DNA from: Planctomycetota bacterium
GTDB taxonomy: Bacteria; Planctomycetota; UBA1135; GCA-002686595
NCBI GenBank assembly: GCA_016764635.1
Contig: JAESRM010000036.1
Location: forward strand, 1-9,468
Direction of reading: 5' to 3'
Length of the DNA stretch: 9,468 nucleotides
The position numbers and the translations under genes are program-made. A model generated the notes under the pieces. It ran no database searches, was not told where the DNA came from, and worked only from the letters and a program-made list of their open reading frames with translations. Positions within the stretch are counted from its first letter, which is position 1. Every line of letters starts with the position of its first letter. Positions 6,637-9,468 of this stretch are shown here, piece after piece.

Positions 6637-7871
6637 TGGATATGAACCCGATGAACTACAACCGCCGAGCTTTTCTAAAGGCTGGCGTCGCGCTTGCTGC
6701 GACACCCTGGACGAACGTTTGGGCTCAACCGATAGTGATCGGTAAGGATCCCAAGGTGCAGCGCACCTTGATCCTTCTCGAACTGAAAGGTGGCAACGAC
6801 GGATTGTCCACGGTGATACCGCTGCAGGATCCGCTCTACTTGAAATTTCGCACAAACGCTCTGGTTGAGCCAAAAGATGCGATCCGATTGGATCCGACCC
6901 ACGGTTTGAACCCCAACTTGAAGAGCTTTGCGCGGATTTTCAACGAGGGCAACATGGCGATCATCGAGAGCGTGGGGTTGCCCAATCGTGTCAGGTCGCA
7001 CTTCAGGGCCACCGACATTTGGCACAGCGCCAACCTTGAGAAGGCCGGTGCGGCCCCCGGTTGGATTGCCAGCCTAGGTGACCTGGCCTGGCGCAAACGC
7101 GGCAGCGAGGCCGTCGTACACTTTGGTAGGGACCCGCTGAACGCCCACCGATCCGCGACACGCTCGTTCCTTGCGATCGAAAACCCGGCCCACTTTGCGT
7201 TGTTGGGGGCAGGACCCGAAAACTTCGAAAAGGCCAAGCCCAAGGGCAAGGCTCGCCGGCACAAGTTGGGATCTGGACAGGCGAGTGCCTTGGAACGCAT
7301 CCGCGAAATTCAGGACAGCGCACGCCATGAATCCTTGCGTATCCGTGCGGCCACGGCAGGTTATCGAACGTCCGTCGTTTACCCCAAAACGCCCTTAGGG
7401 AGCAATTTACGCGACATTGCCGCCTTGATGAACATTCCCGTGGGGGCTCCCCCGCGTGTACTTTCGACCACCAGTGGTGGCTTCGATACCCACTCGCGAC
7501 AGAAGAATCCCCACGACAGACTGATGACCGGCTTGGATGAAGCGCTGGGCGCTTTCATGCAAGATTTGGCGCGCACCCCAATCGGGCGCAACGCCGTTGT
7601 GTTGGCATACTCCGAATTCGGGCGCAGGGTTCAGGAGAACGGTAGCCAAGGAACAGACCATGGCAAGGGCGGCCCCTCATTCGTGTTTGGGCACAACATC
7701 ACGGGGGGGATTTTCGGACAAGCTCCGAACCTGGCAGACTTGGATGATGGGGACGTCAAGTACTCCACAGACTTCCGCAGCCTCTACTCGACCCTGATCG
7801 AGGACTTGTTCGACTGCGATTCGAAACGTGTCCTAGGTGCGAAGATTCCTAAGCTCGGATTCCTGAGTTAG
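6636..7871 (+). CDS. Tat-exported DUF1501 family protein
   Basis: The product is 411 residues. DUF1501 proteins have an alkaline-phosphatase/sulfatase-like fold by family knowledge, but their substrate is unknown. The N-terminus carries a twin-arginine signal, N-Y-N-R10-R11-A-F-L-K, with a hydrophobic stretch and AQP near residue 30-32, so folded export by Tat is expected, perhaps with a bound metal. Landmarks: LILLELKGGNDGLSTVIPL (45-63), HGLNPNL (89-95), GGFDTH (281-286), YSEFGRR (325-331) and GTDHGKGG (339-346). The Asp and His residues in the last three motifs are the likely metal or active-site ligands. The start at 6636 overlaps the DUF1800 stop (TAATG). ATG at 6642, in frame, has GGAG at better spacing (8 nt) and would shorten the protein by two residues. 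It is the last gene of the operon, and a perfect hairpin follows 10 nt after the stop. Confidence 0.93.
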   Translation: MDMNPMNYNRRAFLKAGVALAATPWTNVWAQPIVIGKDPKVQRTLILLELKGGNDGLSTVIPLQDPLYLKFRTNALVEPKDAIRLDPTHGLNPNLKSFARIFNEGNMAIIESVGLPNRVRSHFRATDIWHSANLEKAGAAPGWIASLGDLAWRKRGSEAVVHFGRDPLNAHRSATRSFLAIENPAHFALLGAGPENFEKAKPKGKARRHKLGSGQASALERIREIQDSARHESLRIRAATAGYRTSVVYPKTPLGSNLRDIAALMNIPVGAPPRVLSTTSGGFDTHSRQKNPHDRLMTGLDEALGAFMQDLARTPIGRNAVVLAYSEFGRRVQENGSQGTDHGKGGPSFVFGHNITGGIFGQAPNLADLDDGDVKYSTDFRSLYSTLIEDLFDCDSKRVLGAKIPKLGFLS

Positions 7872-7881
7872 GACTCCACCT

Positions 7882-7929
7882 ACAACAGCAGCCTCCCCTC
7901 GGTTTGATCCAGGGGGAGGCTGCTGTTGT
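7882..7929. terminator. Perfect 17-bp hairpin, bidirectional terminator
   Basis: Bases 7882-7898 are exactly complementary to 7913-7929, with a 14-nt loop. It lies between the convergent DUF1501 and Nudix-like genes, 10 nt from one stop and 15 nt from the other. The plus-strand tail GTTGTTAAT is only weakly U-rich. Confidence 0.75.
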
Positions 7930-7944
7930 TAATGGGGCGATTGT

Positions 7945-8367
7945 TCAGGCCGCTAGTAGATCCGAGTGCAGCCGCAGAATGGCCTGGCGGTCAAACTCTA
8001 GGCCCATGGTGGCGTAGGCGGTGGGGAAACTTTCCCAGCGGAATTCTGACCAGTGGCGGGCGAGCAGCTCTTGGTCCAAGCGGCCTACGCACTGGTAGCC
8101 GTAGCTCCACTCGACCACGTCTTCGTCGCCGAAGTTCAAGTGACTTGGGATCTTGAGGTCTAGGACTTGGCCTGGAACCATGATGCCCAGGTCGGCGCGT
8201 ACGTGGTATCGAATCGCGCCTTCGAGCTTCTCACCGAAGCCAAGCTCGCTCTGCAAAGGGCCCCAGAGGGACTCCATGCCTTGCTTCGCTTTGAGTTGCA
8301 GGTATTGGGGTTGTGCCCCGTCCCTGCGAAAGAGGAAGATTTTGATTCGGTGGAGTAATTCGCCCAT
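7945..8367 (-). CDS. Nudix-fold protein with a degenerate Nudix box (NudB-like)
   Basis: The product is 140 residues, a single Nudix-sized domain. It opens like Nudix proteins (IKIFLFRRDG, then YLQLKAKQG and LWGPLQSE). The Nudix helix region is GEKLEGAIRYHVRADLGI (45-62). Aligned without gaps to GE(x5)A..REL.EE.G, the consensus R-E becomes Y54-H55 and the metal-binding E-E becomes A58-D59, so pyrophosphatase activity is unlikely. The C-terminal part (EFRWESF at 108-114 and FDRQAILRLHSDLL at 125-138) resembles the end of E. coli NudB, the dihydroneopterin-triphosphate pyrophosphatase of folate synthesis. The neighbouring divergent gene is folC, which fits that resemblance. It could be a regulatory or ligand-binding paralogue, or a Nudix enzyme using other residues. 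Start ATG 8367 has no clear ribosome binding site. Fold moderately sure, function not. Confidence 0.6.
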   Translation of the reverse strand: MGELLHRIKIFLFRRDGAQPQYLQLKAKQGMESLWGPLQSELGFGEKLEGAIRYHVRADLGIMVPGQVLDLKIPSHLNFGDEDVVEWSYGYQCVGRLDQELLARHWSEFRWESFPTAYATMGLEFDRQAILRLHSDLLAA

Positions 8368-8539
8368 GGGAGTTTGTGCTGCTATTTAGGCTTGCCCTTT
8401 TGTTATCGGTCTCTTCCCGTTTCGTTTCAATGTTGGCTGGGAAATAGCCACACATGAGCCAGGAACCCCCTTTGTGGAGCCCTGGAGCGCATTCCTCTGA
8501 CTCACATCTGGACATGGCATCCGATTCGGGTACACCTCA
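8368..8539. promoter_or_regulatory. Divergent intergenic region between Nudix-like gene and folC
   Basis: This 172-nt gap must hold the starts of both transcripts. I see no convincing promoter hexamers. A 7-bp inverted pair GCTATTT (8381-8387) and AAATAGC (8442-8448) and a small TGGCT…AGCCA hairpin within 8434-8450 are present but weak. Neither flanking start has a strong Shine-Dalgarno sequence. Confidence 0.3.
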
Positions 8540-9468
8540 ATGCAAGCCATGGACCCACTCGAAAACTGCCTGGAACGCCTCAACGGTCGAATCAACTGGG
8601 AGAAGCGTGTGCGCAAGGGAGCCATGCGGGTGGATCTCGCCCCCATGGTCGACCTCATGGAACGCCTTGGCAATCCCCACCGCAAGTGGCGCGCGGTGCA
8701 CGTGGCCGGGACCAAAGGGAAAGGGTCGGTAGCACGGCTTATTGCTGGCGGCTTGATGGAGGCTGGGTACAAGGTTGGCGTCTATGCATCGCCGCATGTG
8801 GAGCACATGCGGGAGCGCATTCGCCTTCATTCGGACTGGGTGTGTGACGATGCGCTAGCCCTTGCCCTCGAGCAAGTTTTGGATGTGCGGGATCTGGCGC
8901 AAAAGGAAGGAACCGATGGCTTGGAAGCCACTTGGTTCGATTTGGTTACAGCTACGGGCTTTCTGTGTTTCGCCCAGGCGGACATGGATTGGGCCGTGAT
9001 AGAAGTGGGCCTTGGCGGACGCCTGGATTCAACCAATGTGGTGCATGGCGAGCTGTGCGTGATCCCATCCATAGAGCTTGAGCACACGGACATTCTGGGG
9101 TCTACCCACCGGGAGATTGCTCGCGAGAAGGCCGGAATATTGAAGGTCGGTAGCGTGCTGGCCCTGGGGGTCCCACTGGACCCAAGCTTGGGGATCGACG
9201 CGGATGCTGGCAGCGCGATCGCCCATGTGGCCATGGCTCGCGGGGTGTATTGGGAGACGGTCGCGCCAGTGGGCACCTATGCCCAGCGCAATGTGGCCTT
9301 GGCCGCAAAAGGCCTGGATCTACTTGGCCAAAGGGGATTTTCAAGGTTGAGAGGTTCACTGTTGAACCAGCGTGTTCAGGCCGCAGCGAGCTTGCCGGGG
9401 CGGGCGGAAATATGTTCCCAGGCGGGGGTGACAGTGGTGTTAGATGGGGCTCATGTTGCCGCCAGCGT
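8540..9468 (+). CDS. folC: Dihydrofolate/folylpolyglutamate synthase FolC (3' end outside window)
   Basis: The family ligates glutamate to dihydropteroate and/or to folates with ATP, in the cytoplasm. Numbered from ATG 8549 (ATG 8540 is in frame, three codons earlier): P-loop HVAGTKGKGSV (51-61), Y79-A-SPH (83) with ERIR (89-92), VIEVGLGGRLDSTN (150-163), LEHTDILGST (177-186), REKAGILK (192-199, including the conserved Lys of EKAG, often carbamylated), LPGRAE (282-287) and LDGAH (298-302). Two oddities: the stretch between EKAG and the small-domain RNVALAAKGLDLLG is shorter than usual, and the normally conserved DGAHN reads DGAHV. About 310 residues are visible; the family usually has 420-450. 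The start is ambiguous because no ribosome binding site is obvious; the frame opens after TGA at 8498. FolC itself is certain; mono- or bifunctionality cannot be told. Confidence 0.93.
   Translation, partial: MQAMDPLENCLERLNGRINWEKRVRKGAMRVDLAPMVDLMERLGNPHRKWRAVHVAGTKGKGSVARLIAGGLMEAGYKVGVYASPHVEHMRERIRLHSDWVCDDALALALEQVLDVRDLAQKEGTDGLEATWFDLVTATGFLCFAQADMDWAVIEVGLGGRLDSTNVVHGELCVIPSIELEHTDILGSTHREIAREKAGILKVGSVLALGVPLDPSLGIDADAGSAIAHVAMARGVYWETVAPVGTYAQRNVALAAKGLDLLGQRGFSRLRGSLLNQRVQAAASLPGRAEICSQAGVTVVLDGAHVAAS

Noticed and set aside
8454..8732. 92-codon plus-strand frame starting upstream of folC
   Set aside because: It overlaps folC in another frame and its residues are unlike any protein family. 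The FolC frame has all the diagnostic motifs.

Overview
This is a bacterial window of moderately high G+C with densely packed genes. There is no rRNA, tRNA, CRISPR array, transposase or recognisable defence locus. The exported DUF1800–DUF1501 pair, the GTKGKGS form of the FolC P-loop and the ~600-residue UbiD-type enzyme suggest Planctomycetota or a related lineage. That is an inference at low to moderate confidence, and no gene here fixes the taxonomy.

Layout, left to right: (1) Bases 1-261 are an internal piece of rpoC on the minus strand. They are joined abruptly to a 5'-truncated DUF1853 gene on the plus strand. The rpoC antisense strand happens to be open in frame with DUF1853, which gives an apparent 320-residue ORF that is really a chimera. 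(2) A perfect 20-bp hairpin separates it from a convergent minus-strand group: rsmG (16S rRNA m7G527 methyltransferase), a possible 45-codon small gene just upstream of it, and an unrecognised multi-pass membrane protein. (3) A repeat-rich intergenic patch (2844-3032) holds a 25/27 duplication of the ubiD 3' end, a three-unit tandem repeat and a 31-bp inverted repeat that starts 1 nt after the ubiD stop. (4) ubiD (minus) runs divergently from an exported operon on the plus strand. That operon is a 9-codon leader ORF overlapping the DUF1800 start as ATGA, then DUF1800 (Sec-type signal), then DUF1501 (Tat-type signal) joined by TAATG. (5) A perfect 17-bp hairpin closes this operon and the convergent gene for a Nudix-fold protein whose Nudix box is degenerate. 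(6) folC (plus) diverges from the Nudix-like gene and runs off the right end.

How the genes work together: rsmG (ribosome modification), ubiD (prenyl-FMN decarboxylation, possibly quinone synthesis) and folC (folate synthesis) are housekeeping genes. DUF1800 and DUF1501 form a widespread but uncharacterised exported pair and are almost certainly co-translated. The Nudix-like gene resembles NudB-type folate-pathway pyrophosphatases in its C-terminal half and sits beside folC, but it lacks the catalytic residues. I see no convincing new multi-gene system. The points most worth a second look are the rpoC/DUF1853 junction, the repeat cluster behind ubiD, the coupled leader ORF and the degenerate Nudix protein.
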